Notes: generated by a model not told the origin, from the sequence alone. 64,000 nucleotides of DNA from Peteryoungia ipomoeae (GCF_004912165.1 NZ_STGV01000002.1:1-64000), one strand, 5' to 3'; numbered from the stretch's first letter, positions 1 to 10,157 are shown. Numbers and translations: made by a program.

Positions 1-50
1 CGCAGCAAACGAAGTGCCGCGAGGACGTCGAAACAGGCAATCGTCCGGCA

Positions 51-1547
<1,497 letters not shown>

Positions 1548-1653
1548 GGGTTTCCTCCTGAATAGTTCTGGAGGCAGTATGCGCTTCGGTTTTCACAAAT
1601 CAACAGCATGATTTACGCATCCGTTGTGCAAAAATCGAAGCGCGATGTCGTCT

Positions 1654-2559
1654 TCAGGTCCACAGCGATGCGTCAGTCAAAGCGCGGTGGGCGGCGACAC
1701 CCGCCATGACGCCAGAGGCGCTGGCAAATGTGGCATTGTGCATGGCGCTTGCGGCATCGCCGGCGGCGAAGACGCCCGGCAGGCTGGTCGATCCCATCTC
1801 CACCTTGATGTAGGAGCCCTGCGGCCCCTCCTCGAGCGCGAGAGCGAGTTGCGCAGCAAGAGGCGAGGCGATGGACACTTTGGACTGGGCAAAAAGCGCA
1901 TGGACTTCCACGACCCGGCCATCCGCCAGCCGCACCGCCTCAAGCGCCGTGCCCTCCCCGAGGAGCTCCACCACGCGCTCGGTTTCGATCGTCACACCGC
2001 GGGCGGTTAGCATAGCCTCATGCTCCTCGTCGAAAATGACGCCCGGCTCGACAAACATCGTCGTCTTGCCCCAGTCCGGCAGAATGCCCCCTTGATGCGC
2101 AGCAAGCGGTGACGAAGCAAGGATGCCGATGGGGCCGCCGCCGATCTCATAGCCGTGGCAATAGGGGCAGTGCAGCACGGTCCGGCCCCAGCGCTCGGAA
2201 AGTCCGGGAATGTCTGGCAGGCTGTCGGTGACGCCGAGTGCCAGCACCAGCACCTTGGCTTCAACGACGCGGCCATCGGCCATTCCGACCCTGAATCCGC
2301 CCAGGCACCGTTCGGCGGTCATGGCCTCCCCTTCCAATAGGGCGAAGTTGGGATAGCGTGCCAGCTGCTCCAGCCCGCGGCGGCGGATTTCAGCGGGAGC
2401 CACACCATCCTGACCGAGGAAGCCATGCGACGCTTCGGCAAAGCGATTGCGCGGGCGCGCGGCATCGATCAACAGCACGGGTCTGCGTGTGCGGGTCAGC
2501 TGCATGGCGGCGGAGAGGCCGGCAAAACTGCCGCCCACGACAATAGCATCATATTCCAT
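1654..2559 (-). CDS. Thioredoxin reductase-like NAD(P)/FAD-dependent oxidoreductase
   Basis: A 301-residue flavoprotein of the low-molecular-weight thioredoxin reductase fold. The N-terminus carries the FAD-binding VVGGSFAGLSAA motif (about 7-18). The redox pair is CPYC in CPYCHGYE at Cys131/Cys134. The C-terminal FAD-binding segment is GVFAAGDAA near residue 264. The CPYCHGYE signature marks a subgroup distinct from housekeeping TrxB; some members reduce small disulfides such as gliotoxin-like molecules. The true electron acceptor is not evident here. The gene is divergent from an Rrf2 regulator 139 bases away, with four related AYGTAACTY half-sites between them, so it is probably that regulator's target. 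It is unlikely to be the main thioredoxin reductase. Confidence 0.85.
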   Translation of the reverse strand: MEYDAIVVGGSFAGLSAAMQLTRTRRPVLLIDAARPRNRFAEASHGFLGQDGVAPAEIRRRGLEQLARYPNFALLEGEAMTAERCLGGFRVGMADGRVVEAKVLVLALGVTDSLPDIPGLSERWGRTVLHCPYCHGYEIGGGPIGILASSPLAAHQGGILPDWGKTTMFVEPGVIFDEEHEAMLTARGVTIETERVVELLGEGTALEAVRLADGRVVEVHALFAQSKVSIASPLAAQLALALEEGPQGSYIKVEMGSTSLPGVFAAGDAASAMHNATFASASGVMAGVAAHRALTDASLWT

Positions 2560-2573
2560 GGAGTGCTCCTTTC

Positions 2574-2639
2574 ATGTAACTTTTGAAGTTATGTATCTTA
2601 TTAAGTTACGTGAAAGGTTTCCGTCAAGTGATGTAACTC
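2574..2639. promoter_or_regulatory. Candidate Rrf2 operator array
   Basis: The gap between the divergent oxidoreductase and Rrf2 genes holds four related 9-mers: ATGTAACTT (2574-2582), its inverted relative AAGTTATGT (2586-2594), AAGTTACGT (2603-2611) and ATGTAACTC (2631-2639). The first two form the perfect palindrome TAACTTTTGAAGTTA at 2577-2591. Repeated half-sites in a shared divergent promoter are what an autoregulating dimeric repressor needs. Binding by the adjacent Rrf2 protein is inferred. Confidence 0.55.
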
Positions 2640-2698
2640 GACTTGTTGCATGAGCCTGACTGCGCTAGGCATCAAAGGATAGCCGAGAGGAGGAGCGG

Positions 2699-3160
2699 AT
2701 GCGCGGAGACAGCCGCCTATCGCGAATGCTGCATGTGCTGATCCATCTTGGACGCCGCAAGCAAGCGGCGACCTCCGAGATGATAGCAAAAATGCTGAAC
2801 ACCAATCCCGTCGTGGTGCGCCGGACGATGGCCGGGCTTCGCGAGCGCGGCTATGTGCAATCTGAAAAGGGGCATGGCGGCGGATGGACGCTGAGCAAAG
2901 GGCTTAATGAAATCACGCTCCTGGATGTCTACGAGGCACTGGAGCGACCGGAACTTTTCTGCCTGGTCAGCGCATCCGACCATCCGGGCTGCCTGGTCGA
3001 ACTTGCCGTCAATGAGGCGCTCGAAGATGCCAGACGGGATGCAGAAGCACTTCTGCTCTCGCGCTTTGCCACCTTGAGGCTTTCCGATATCGCCACAAAC
3101 TTCGACAATCGGCTGTCCATGCTCAATCTCGGCCACGACCTGCCGGGATTCGATGCCTGA
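2699..3160 (+). CDS. Rrf2 family transcriptional regulator
   Basis: A 153-residue winged-helix regulator of the Rrf2 family, with the helix-turn-helix at about residues 24-48 (TSEMIAKMLNTNPVVVRRTM) and the typical wing GHGGGWTLSK. The IscR-type three-cysteine Fe-S cluster motif is absent. Only two cysteines lie in the sensor region, Cys88 (FCLV) and Cys98 (GCLV), which could form a thiol switch. A GAGGAGCGG Shine-Dalgarno precedes the start. It is divergent from a CxxC flavoprotein, so a role in sensing disulfide or electrophile stress and controlling that gene is a reasonable inference, not shown. A LysR gene follows 32 bases downstream on the same strand. Confidence 0.85.
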   Translation: MRGDSRLSRMLHVLIHLGRRKQAATSEMIAKMLNTNPVVVRRTMAGLRERGYVQSEKGHGGGWTLSKGLNEITLLDVYEALERPELFCLVSASDHPGCLVELAVNEALEDARRDAEALLLSRFATLRLSDIATNFDNRLSMLNLGHDLPGFDA

Positions 3161-3192
3161 ACACCGCCAGCGGAAGGGAGGAGAACGCCACG

Positions 3193-4074
3193 ATGAACTG
3201 GGATGACGTACGGATCTTCCTCGCCGTGGCGCGCACGGGCCAGATCCTTGCGGCCTCGCGGCGGCTGGGCCTCAACCATGCCACCCTCTCGCGGCGTCTG
3301 ACGGCGCTCGAAACGGCATTGAAGACGCGGCTCTTCATCCGGCGCACCAATGGCTGCGAGCTGACAGCCGAGGGTGAAGCCTTCCTCGGCTCGGCCGAGC
3401 GCATGGAAACGGAGATGCTGGAGGTGCAGGCGCGGCTCGGGCGCACCGACACGCAAGTGGCAGGCACGGTGCGGATCGGCGCGCCTGACGGCTTCGGCGT
3501 CTTCTTTCTCGCCTCCCGCCTCGGCGCACTGATCGAAAAGCATCCCGGCCTCAAGATCCAGCTGGTCCCGGTTCCGCGTTCCTTTTCCCTGTCGCAACGC
3601 GAGGCCGATATCGCCGTGACGCTGGAGCGTCCCGACCAGGGCCGCCTGATCTCGTCCAAGCTCGTCGACTATAGCCTCGGGCTTTACGCCTCCAAGACCT
3701 ACGTCGATGCAAACGGCCTGCCCAAGACCGCCGAGGATCTGAAAGGGCATCGCCGGATCGGCTATGTCGAGGATCTGATCTTCACGCCGTCGCTCAACTT
3801 CACCGGCGAGGTGATGCGCGACTGGAATGCCGGCTTTGAAATCTCGTCGGCCATTGGCCAGACGGAAGCCGTGCTCTCCGGCGCTGGCATCGGCATTCTG
3901 CACAGCTATATCGCCCGCCAATATCCCGATCTCGTTCGGGTCATGCCTGAGGTCACGATCCGGCGCGCCTATTGGACGACCTTCCACGAAAGCGCGCGGG
4001 AATTGGTCCGCGTGCGGGCCGTCGTGCAGTTCCTGCAGGATGCCGTGGAACGCGACCGCGAGATCTTCAGCTAA
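3193..4074 (+). CDS. LysR family transcriptional regulator
   Basis: A 293-residue LysR-type regulator. The N-terminal helix-turn-helix (about residues 15-45) reads ILAASRRLGLNHATLSRRL and is followed by the linker helix and a periplasmic-binding-protein-like effector domain. The start has a strong GGAGGAG ribosome site. The closest memory is the LysR gene beside iolA/mmsA in Sinorhizobium, so mmsA may be its target, although two genes now separate them. The effector cannot be read from the sequence. The long antisense frame covering this gene is a GC-driven shadow. Confidence 0.85.
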   Translation: MNWDDVRIFLAVARTGQILAASRRLGLNHATLSRRLTALETALKTRLFIRRTNGCELTAEGEAFLGSAERMETEMLEVQARLGRTDTQVAGTVRIGAPDGFGVFFLASRLGALIEKHPGLKIQLVPVPRSFSLSQREADIAVTLERPDQGRLISSKLVDYSLGLYASKTYVDANGLPKTAEDLKGHRRIGYVEDLIFTPSLNFTGEVMRDWNAGFEISSAIGQTEAVLSGAGIGILHSYIARQYPDLVRVMPEVTIRRAYWTTFHESARELVRVRAVVQFLQDAVERDREIFS

Positions 4075-4084
4075 GGCCGGGTCC

Positions 4085-4684
4085 TCAGCGGCAGGAGAGC
4101 CGGATGGCCCGGGGCACGATGAGGCCGCCGAAATAGGCGTCATCGGGACGCTCAACAAGCTTGTGGTCGCAGGTCAAATCGCCTTCGCCCCGTGTCAGGG
4201 CCGGACGATCTTCGGCATAGCGAAAAGCGACGGTGTAATCGCGGTCACGGATCATCACCTCGACGGGTCTATCCTCGGCAACGACAAGCGGCTCGCCCAT
4301 GGCGAAGGCAATCGCGATAGTGACCGCCCCGCCCTCGTTTTTTGCCGTGAAAGCGATGGGGCGCCCGAGCACCTGCAGGCGCCCGGAAGAGCGCATCTCC
4401 AGAAAGAAGGCGTGTCGCCCGAAGTCGGCGCTGATCTGGCGCGCCATATCCTCCTGCTCCTCGGGGCTGAAGACACCGTCATCATTCACATCATGATCGC
4501 GTAGCAAAATGCGACTGCGGGCTTCATCGAATGTCAGACTCTCTACCAGCCGGACAAGACGACCGTCCTCAAAATCGAACAACAGACGGGCCGTGGCCGA
4601 GATATCCGGATGCGCCTCAGCGCCGCTTGCCGATAGCAGCAGGCCGGCCGCAAGCGCCAAACGCTTGCAAAACGACAAACTCAT
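4085..4684 (-). CDS. DUF1007 family periplasmic protein
   Basis: A 199-residue exported protein with a signal peptide at about 1-24 (cleavage near GAEA-HPD). DUF1007 proteins typically begin the mature chain with HP and sit beside nickel/cobalt transporters as presumed periplasmic partners. An EF-hand-like loop, DHDVNDDGVFSPEE, lies at about 63-76 and could bind Ca2+ or another divalent ion. It is the last gene of a coupled operon: its ATG overlaps the stop of the upstream membrane-protein gene by four bases, and a HupE-like gene stands first. This context suggests periplasmic metal delivery or sensing for a HupE-type permease. The metal and direction of transport are unknown. Confidence 0.8.
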   Translation of the reverse strand: MSLSFCKRLALAAGLLLSASGAEAHPDISATARLLFDFEDGRLVRLVESLTFDEARSRILLRDHDVNDDGVFSPEEQEDMARQISADFGRHAFFLEMRSSGRLQVLGRPIAFTAKNEGGAVTIAIAFAMGEPLVVAEDRPVEVMIRDRDYTVAFRYAEDRPALTRGEGDLTCDHKLVERPDDAYFGGLIVPRAIRLSCR

Positions 4685-5433
4685 GGGGTCACCCTTGCCT
4701 TTCCGGTATCGATCACCGCGAGGATTTCGGCAAAGCCGGGATGGTCACCGGCAGCGGGTGGGGTGGCGAAAGGTAGCGGGGTCAATTGCGTCCTGTTCTC
4801 ATCGACCATCAGCACGCCGCCATAGAGCAGGCTGATGGCAATCATCCAGCTGGCCAGGATTTGCCCGGCGGTCACGGCGAAAGGATGGCTGACAGCCCTT
4901 ATGAGCCCCATGACCACGAAGACGGTCCAGACTTCAAAGAGGAGGGCTGCCGGAAGATAGCTGAGAGCATGGAGGGTCGGATCGTCGAGTGCCGTGCCGA
5001 CAACGAGCGCGGCTCCGGCAACAGCCAGAAGCGGCGGCGCCAGATAAGGCCTTGCTTTGCGCGGCAGGACAAGAACCAAACCAACCGCGAGCCCGGCCGC
5101 CGGCGCGGTGAAAAAGGCATTGGGCGCTGCCGTCGGCAGGGTGACCAGGATCTTGAAAATCTCTTCCCGCACGATGTAGGCGCTGAGGCCGCTCGCGACC
5201 ATCACGCCGATTGCGAAAGGGACAAAGCGCGGCGGAAACTGACCGAACAGGATGCCAAGGCCGATCAGTGCCAACATGCGTTCCGGCGTTATGACCGCCG
5301 CAAGCGGCCATTCGGCAACCGGGTGGCCGTCGTTGAGCAGTGGCAGGGCTGCAAGCGCCAGGACCAGCATCCCGACAAGAAGCGGTAACGCCAGGCGAAA
5401 GCCGGCGCGGGCAGTCGCGGCATCCATGCTCAT
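4681..5433 (-). CDS. Polytopic membrane protein of the HupE/DUF1007 operon
   Basis: A 250-residue protein I do not recognise by family. It is strongly hydrophobic, with about six or seven likely membrane helices (for example near residues 13-32, 54-68, 72-88, 103-126, 131-150, 160-180 and 190-210) and a short polar C-terminal tail. It lies between a HupE-like permease and a DUF1007 periplasmic protein, overlapping both by the four bases ATGA, so the three are probably translated together and may form one complex. It lacks the HPxxGxDH metal-site motif of its HupE neighbour. A second permease subunit is the simplest guess; this is inference from context. Confidence 0.7.
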   Translation of the reverse strand: MSMDAATARAGFRLALPLLVGMLVLALAALPLLNDGHPVAEWPLAAVITPERMLALIGLGILFGQFPPRFVPFAIGVMVASGLSAYIVREEIFKILVTLPTAAPNAFFTAPAAGLAVGLVLVLPRKARPYLAPPLLAVAGAALVVGTALDDPTLHALSYLPAALLFEVWTVFVVMGLIRAVSHPFAVTAGQILASWMIAISLLYGGVLMVDENRTQLTPLPFATPPAAGDHPGFAEILAVIDTGKARVTP

Positions 5434-6050
5434 GCAGCGGACACCAGGAAATAGACCCCACCGAGGCTGATCACGGCGCCGAGCACCCGCGCAACTTCTC
5501 CGCCACGCATCCGATAAAGGCCAAGACCGACGGCCAGCCCGACGATGTGGATAAGGCCCGTCGCGATGACGAAGCCAATGGCATAATCCGTCGGGTCGGC
5601 CGCATTGGGCAATTCCACACCATGCGCATAGCCGTGATAGACGGCGAAAACGGCGACAAGGGGTGTTGCCATCCAGAGCGACGGACGCCAGGGAAAGGCG
5701 ATGGCCGCACCCAGCAGGATGACAGAGAGGGCAATGCCGAGCTCGACGAGCGGCAGCTCCAGGCCGCCGATCCCCGCCATGCCGCCTGCTACCATGACCA
5801 GCGGAAAGATGATCGGCAGGAGCCAGACCGACCGCCCTCCCATCTGCGCGCCCCAGAGACCAACGCAGAACATGGCGAGCAGATGATCAAGGCCATAGAG
5901 CGGATGCTGAAATCCATGCACAAATCCGCCGCCATCGCCGGCCAGGCTATGCGCGAGGGCGACCTTGGGAAGAACCAGGACAGCCGAAGCGAGGGCAAGA
6001 CGGGAAAGGATTTGGCGTGGCAACATGGGCATTCTCCTGCTTTCATCCAC
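5430..6050 (-). CDS. HupE/UreJ family protein (first copy)
   Basis: A 206-residue membrane protein of the HupE/UreJ family of secondary nickel or cobalt permeases. It has an N-terminal signal or first helix, the family metal-site motif HPLYGLDH at about 49-56, the LLAMFCVGLWGAQMGG segment and five or six more hydrophobic helices, a normal length for the family. It is the first gene of a three-gene operon with ATGA overlaps. A second HupE-like gene is encoded divergently 195 bases away and shares the LLAM-GLWGAQMGGRSVW core. No hydrogenase or urease genes are in the window, so a free-standing metal permease, for example feeding cobalamin enzymes, is more likely than a hydrogenase accessory role. 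Confidence 0.85.
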   Translation of the reverse strand: MDESRRMPMLPRQILSRLALASAVLVLPKVALAHSLAGDGGGFVHGFQHPLYGLDHLLAMFCVGLWGAQMGGRSVWLLPIIFPLVMVAGGMAGIGGLELPLVELGIALSVILLGAAIAFPWRPSLWMATPLVAVFAVYHGYAHGVELPNAADPTDYAIGFVIATGLIHIVGLAVGLGLYRMRGGEVARVLGAVISLGGVYFLVSAA

Positions 6051-6245
6051 GGAAAGGCGGTTCTGGCGGGTTCGAACGCAAGGCCGACACCTGCAGGGCG
6101 TTCCGAAAAACCGCGGATCGGGCGCCTATCTATATCCGAATCGTGCAAAACGTTAGACGCAGTTCTCAAGGGCACGATCATGGGCATAGGGTAGATCGCG
6201 GCTGTGCCCCCTGCGCCACAGGCGCGAGATGAGGACGGACCTAAA

Positions 6246-6881
6246 ATGACATTGCCACCCCTTAAATCCCAGATGCGGCGATCACTTGCCATGGCGCGGA
6301 TCATCGCGTTCTTTATCGCTGCCTTCTCATTTGCCCCTTCAGCAAATGCGCATGTGATGGATGGTCCGCTTGGCGGCTTCGGGTCTGGCTTCGGTCATCC
6401 GCTTGCCGGCTTTGATCATCTGCTCGCCATGCTTGCCGTCGGGCTCTGGGGTGCGCAAATGGGTGGCCGGTCCGTCTGGACCCTGCCGGCGACCTTTCCG
6501 CTGATCATGTGTTTGGGCGGGGTCTTTGGCATGCTGGGTCTCTTGCCCGAAGCACCGGTGCAGATCGGCATAGCCCTTTCTGTGCTTGTCCTTGGCGCGG
6601 TGATTGCAGCCGCCTGGCGCGCGCCAGAATGGCTCGCGCTTGGTCTGATTGCCGTCTTTGCCGTGCTGCATGGCGTGCCGCATGGCATTCTGGCACCCCG
6701 GGCTGCCGATCCTGCCGCCTTTACCGTCGGCTTTGTCGTGTCGACAGGCGTCATTCACGTGATCGGCATTGCAATTGGCGCCGGCTTGAAGCCGATTCTG
6801 CGCGGAAAGCTTGTCCAGGCGCTTGGCGCGGCAATCGCAGCAACCGGCCTCTGGTTTCTCGTGCAAGCGCTGATCGGCTGA
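6246..6881 (+). CDS. HupE/UreJ family protein (second copy)
   Basis: A 211-residue paralogue of the divergent HupE protein. It has a signal-like N-terminus (mature end near ANAHVMDG), the metal-site motif HPLAGFDH at about 51-58, the same GLWGAQMGGRSVW block and a hydrophobic C-terminal half. I prefer the ATG at 6246, preceded by GAGG at 6231-6234; an ATG at 6204 would add an unlikely polar leader, and one at 6273 is also possible. It appears monocistronic. Having two family copies face each other suggests local duplication with a shared control region, perhaps for different metals or expression conditions. Confidence 0.8.
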   Translation: MTLPPLKSQMRRSLAMARIIAFFIAAFSFAPSANAHVMDGPLGGFGSGFGHPLAGFDHLLAMLAVGLWGAQMGGRSVWTLPATFPLIMCLGGVFGMLGLLPEAPVQIGIALSVLVLGAVIAAAWRAPEWLALGLIAVFAVLHGVPHGILAPRAADPAAFTVGFVVSTGVIHVIGIAIGAGLKPILRGKLVQALGAAIAATGLWFLVQALIG

Positions 6882-7046
6882 TCCCCGCCTTATCCGCTTT
6901 GACTTTCCGTGGTTTTGCCGCGCCTTCTCCCGATGGTTTCAGTTGACAAACCCCTTGGGAACCGGACAAACCACGCGACCGGCTGTCACTGCCCTTAAGG
7001 CTTAAGGACAGCCAAAGACCAGCAACAGCTCAGGCACAGGCGCTCC

Positions 7047-8144
7047 ATGACGACCACTTCCGCAATGCTCGACTTCCAGATCGTTCCGAATGCATCGTCG
7101 ATGCCGGAGGCCGATCGGCTCAAGGCATTTGAAAACCTTGGCTTCGGCACGCTGTTCAGCGATCACATGGCCGTGGTGCGCTGGCATGTCGATACAGGCT
7201 GGCACGATGCGGAAGTCTCGGCCCGCAAACCGTTTCAGGTCGATCCCGCCGCAAGCGTTCTGCATTACGCGCAGGAAATCTTCGAGGGCATGAAGGCCTA
7301 CAAGGCGGCCGACGGCAAAATCACGCTCTTCCGTCCGGAAGAAAACGCCCGACGCTTCAATCTCTCCGCCGAGCGCATGGCAATGCCGGAACTGCCGGAG
7401 GAGATCTTCCTCAAGGCGGTCGAAGAGCTGGTGAAGATTGACGCCAAGTGGGTTCCGGAAGGCGAAGGCAGCCTTTATCTGCGGCCCTTCATGTTTGCGA
7501 GCGAGGCTTTCCTCGGTGTGCGTCCTTCGCGCGAATACATCTTCTGCGTCATTGCCTCGCCGGTTGGCCCCTATTTCAAGGGCGGCAGCAAGCCGGTGAC
7601 GCTCTGGGTCAGCGAGCACTACACGCGCGCAGCACCCGGTGGCACCGGTGCGGCCAAATGCGGTGGCAATTATGCGGCAAGCCTTCTTGCCCAGAAGGAA
7701 GCATCGAGCCGCGGTTGCGATCAGGTGGTCTTCCTCGATGCCGCCGAGCACAAGTGGATCGAAGAACTCGGCGGTATGAACGTCTTCTTCGTCATGGACG
7801 ACAATACGGTGGTCACGCCGCCGCTTTCCGGCACGATCCTGCCGGGCATTACTCGCAAGTCGATCATCCAGCTGGCAACCGACAGCGGCCTGACGGTCGT
7901 CGAGCGTCCCTATTCCTTTGAAGAGTGGATGGCCGATGCGAAGAGCGGCAAAATGCGCGAGGCCTTTGCCTGCGGCACCGCCGCCGTCGTGGCTGCCATC
8001 GGCACCGTGCGCCACCCCGAAGGCGAGTTCGTCATTGGCAATGCCGGCACCGGTATGGAGACCGAAAAGCTGCGCAACCAGCTGACCGGCATCCAGCGCG
8101 GCAGCGTTGCCGACCCTTACAATTGGGTAAAGACCGTCGCCTGA
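7047..8144 (+). CDS. ilvE: Branched-chain amino acid aminotransferase
   Basis: PLP enzyme of fold type IV that interconverts leucine, isoleucine and valine with their 2-oxo acids. At 365 residues it belongs to the longer BCAT class (about 350-365 residues, shared with mitochondrial and Bacillus enzymes), not the 300-residue E. coli IlvE type. The PLP lysine is Lys204 in GAAKCGGNYA. Other landmarks are the N-terminal LHYAQEIFEGMKAY block and the C-terminal GTAAVVAAIG phosphate-binding loop. It stands alone between a HupE-like gene and an envelope-protein gene and is followed by a strong terminator. Housekeeping function is likely. Confidence 0.93.
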   Translation: MTTTSAMLDFQIVPNASSMPEADRLKAFENLGFGTLFSDHMAVVRWHVDTGWHDAEVSARKPFQVDPAASVLHYAQEIFEGMKAYKAADGKITLFRPEENARRFNLSAERMAMPELPEEIFLKAVEELVKIDAKWVPEGEGSLYLRPFMFASEAFLGVRPSREYIFCVIASPVGPYFKGGSKPVTLWVSEHYTRAAPGGTGAAKCGGNYAASLLAQKEASSRGCDQVVFLDAAEHKWIEELGGMNVFFVMDDNTVVTPPLSGTILPGITRKSIIQLATDSGLTVVERPYSFEEWMADAKSGKMREAFACGTAAVVAAIGTVRHPEGEFVIGNAGTGMETEKLRNQLTGIQRGSVADPYNWVKTVA

Positions 8145-8189
8145 TTTCCCCGACCAGACAGCCCAGCAGATTAACCAGTAAACCTATCG

Positions 8190-8233
8190 CCCGCGCATCA
8201 GCCACTCCGGTGGATTGCGCGGGCGCAATTTTT
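8190..8233 (+). terminator. Rho-independent terminator after ilvE
   Basis: Arms CCCGCGCA (8190-8197) and TGCGCGGG (8216-8223) pair perfectly. An inner CCAC/GTGG stem extends the hairpin, and five T residues follow at about 8229-8233. Confidence 0.85.
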
Positions 8234-8323
8234 CATGCCTAATGTGAGCGCAAACAAATATGCCGTTACAAACGGTTGGCCTTGCCGCAGCATGCGGTGA
8301 CAAACGGAAGCGAAAGGGGGATC

Positions 8324-9148
8324 ATGGGCGCGCTGCACTGGAACGCTCTTATCCTCTATGGTGTCGTGGGCGCGGTTGGCCTCACCGCAGCCTCGCTGCC
8401 GATTGACAGCTACACGCCCGCCTTTCTCGTTGAGGCCGGCACGCCCGCCCGCTCCGTCGAATTGCAGGATGCCGGGATTTTTCGCTTTCATGTGGACAAG
8501 AACGATTGCGGCGAGCGCAATGGCTTCAACGACTGTGACCATGATCGCGAGCGTGCGGAACTGACGAGCCTCGCCGACAAGCTGCCACTCAATCAACAAC
8601 CGTCAGGCGGCATGCGCTACAAGGCGCGCATCTACTTCCCCAATACATTCGAGCATCCGCGTGGTGGAATGGGTGTGACGGTGTTTCAGATCAAGGTGCC
8701 GGGATCACATCCAGCGCTTGATCTTTTCCTGCGCGACAGCGGCGATCTCCGGGTCAAGATGGACCATGCCTACAAGCTCGATCGCTGGGACAGCAAACAA
8801 TCCAAAAGTCGCCAGCCGGTGATCATCCCGGCCAACCGTCTCAAGGGCCGGTGGCACGATATCGATATCACCGCCTATTGGGCGGACAACAAACGCGGCA
8901 ACGTGGCCATCAGCGTCAACGGCAAGCGCGTGTTTTCCTACAAGGGCGCCAACGCCATCGGCGCCGACGCCGTTTATGTGAAGCACGGCGTCTATCGGTG
9001 GGATGTCGACAAGGATCCGAACCGCAAGGGTACGGAAGTGCTCTTCAGGGATGTTTCCGTCTCGCCCGCAAGCGGGAGCTCTTCGCTGCGGCTTACGCCT
9101 GGAACAAAAGTCGCCCTTCGAACGAGCCAAGCCTACCCTGTCGAATGA
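8324..9148 (+). CDS. Heparin lyase I-like polysaccharide lyase fold protein
   Basis: A 274-residue exported or membrane-anchored protein with a single N-terminal hydrophobic segment (about 7-24). The rest resembles the concanavalin-like jelly-roll of the heparin lyase I / alginate lyase superfamily. Indicators are the RERAEL strand (about 72-77), MRYKARIYFP, a central HDIDITAYW strand and a late KHGVYRW segment. Substrate and activity cannot be assigned. The start at 8324 has an AAGGGGG ribosome site; an upstream in-frame start at 8276 is less likely. Its 3' end overlaps the convergent glycosyltransferase gene by 56 bases. Neighbouring glycosyltransferases suggest trimming or modification of a surface polysaccharide; that link is inferred. 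Confidence 0.6.
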   Translation: MGALHWNALILYGVVGAVGLTAASLPIDSYTPAFLVEAGTPARSVELQDAGIFRFHVDKNDCGERNGFNDCDHDRERAELTSLADKLPLNQQPSGGMRYKARIYFPNTFEHPRGGMGVTVFQIKVPGSHPALDLFLRDSGDLRVKMDHAYKLDRWDSKQSKSRQPVIIPANRLKGRWHDIDITAYWADNKRGNVAISVNGKRVFSYKGANAIGADAVYVKHGVYRWDVDKDPNRKGTEVLFRDVSVSPASGSSSLRLTPGTKVALRTSQAYPVE

Positions 9149-10157
9149 GGTAGAGGCCATAGCCTGCAGCGAATGCAACGAGGCACATGGCAAATACGGG
9201 CCCGAACAGCATAGCTTCCGGCAGACCTGACCGCCAGGCATTCAACAGGCCAAAGGCCACAAGCGCGAGGACACCAAGTCCGACAGCGTAAAGAGGCGCG
9301 AGGACCAAAAGGACTGCGCCGAGAAAGAGCGCCAGCATCGAGATCTGCGCCTGAAACAAGCGGCGGCGGCCGAACTCCGATTGCGGAAAGGCCCGGCGGA
9401 ACTGTGCCGCTGCCCAGCCGGTGCGCAGATATTCGCGAGCAAAATCGCGCAGTGAATTGCGATTGGCATGCTCGACGAGAAAGCCCGGATGGCAGTCGAT
9501 CTCGACGCCGCGCTCGATCAAGAGGCGAACGGTGGAATAGTCTTCATAGGAAACCTTGAACTCCTTCGGAAAACCGCCGGCCTCATGCAGAAGCCGTGCC
9601 GTGGCCCGCGTGAACATCAAGGCGCCGGTAACCGGCCAGCTATCTCCCTCGCAATCGTTTTCGAGCGACAGCAGATAGCCTTCCTGTCCGAAATCCGGGT
9701 TCTTGCGCACCAAGGAATGATCGGCATAACGCGCCAGAAAATTCGCCCAGAGGCTCGAGCGCTGGGTCGTATCGCGGTAGTGTCCGGCAAGCGCGCCGGG
9801 GAATTCCGGATCGGCAAGCCAGATCCACCGCGCGATGCAATCAAGTGCGCCCTGGGTGGGGGCAACCTTGCGGTCGGTCATCAGCACGAAATCCGGCGAA
9901 TGCCGTTCAAGGGCGCGCTGAAGCCCCAGGGAACGGCGGGCATTGGCATCACGCCCAACCCAATCCGATGGGCGATCGAAGGGCACCCGATCACAATAGC
10001 GAGCGAGCGAGGATGAGACGGCCTCCCCCTCCTGCCCGCCCACCAGGATAATCGAGATATCTGCGACGACCTCCAGGGCGGTCCAGCGCTCGAGATTGCG
10101 CTCGAGCGGCTGGTCGATGGAGAAGGTCGGGACGACGATGCTGATGCGGGGTCTCAC
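9093..10157 (-). CDS. GT2 family glycosyltransferase with C-terminal membrane helices
   Basis: A 354-residue protein with an N-terminal GT-A domain (ISIVVPTF at about 5-12; the usual DxD position reads MTDRKVAP near 113-120) and a VSYEDY acceptor-site-like acidic motif near residue 210, followed by two or three hydrophobic helices (about 265-335). Such enzymes transfer a sugar to a lipid or polysaccharide acceptor on the cytoplasmic face. It is the second gene of a pair, overlapping the stop/start of the upstream GT2 gene by four bases. The DxD motif is not canonical (TDRK), so metal use or activity may differ. The product polymer is unknown. Confidence 0.75.
   Translation of the reverse strand: MRPRISIVVPTFSIDQPLERNLERWTALEVVADISIILVGGQEGEAVSSSLARYCDRVPFDRPSDWVGRDANARRSLGLQRALERHSPDFVLMTDRKVAPTQGALDCIARWIWLADPEFPGALAGHYRDTTQRSSLWANFLARYADHSLVRKNPDFGQEGYLLSLENDCEGDSWPVTGALMFTRATARLLHEAGGFPKEFKVSYEDYSTVRLLIERGVEIDCHPGFLVEHANRNSLRDFAREYLRTGWAAAQFRRAFPQSEFGRRRLFQAQISMLALFLGAVLLVLAPLYAVGLGVLALVAFGLLNAWRSGLPEAMLFGPVFAMCLVAFAAGYGLYLIRQGRLGSFEGRLLFQA

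Noticed and set aside
2929..4158. 409-residue open frame antisense to the LysR gene
   Set aside because: It lies opposite a gene with a clear LysR domain and ribosome site, and is rich in Arg/Ala/Gly as expected from GC-rich antisense codons.
6051..6245. Possible cobalamin riboswitch between the divergent HupE genes
   Set aside because: I looked for the B12-box and the usual paired elements and did not find them.
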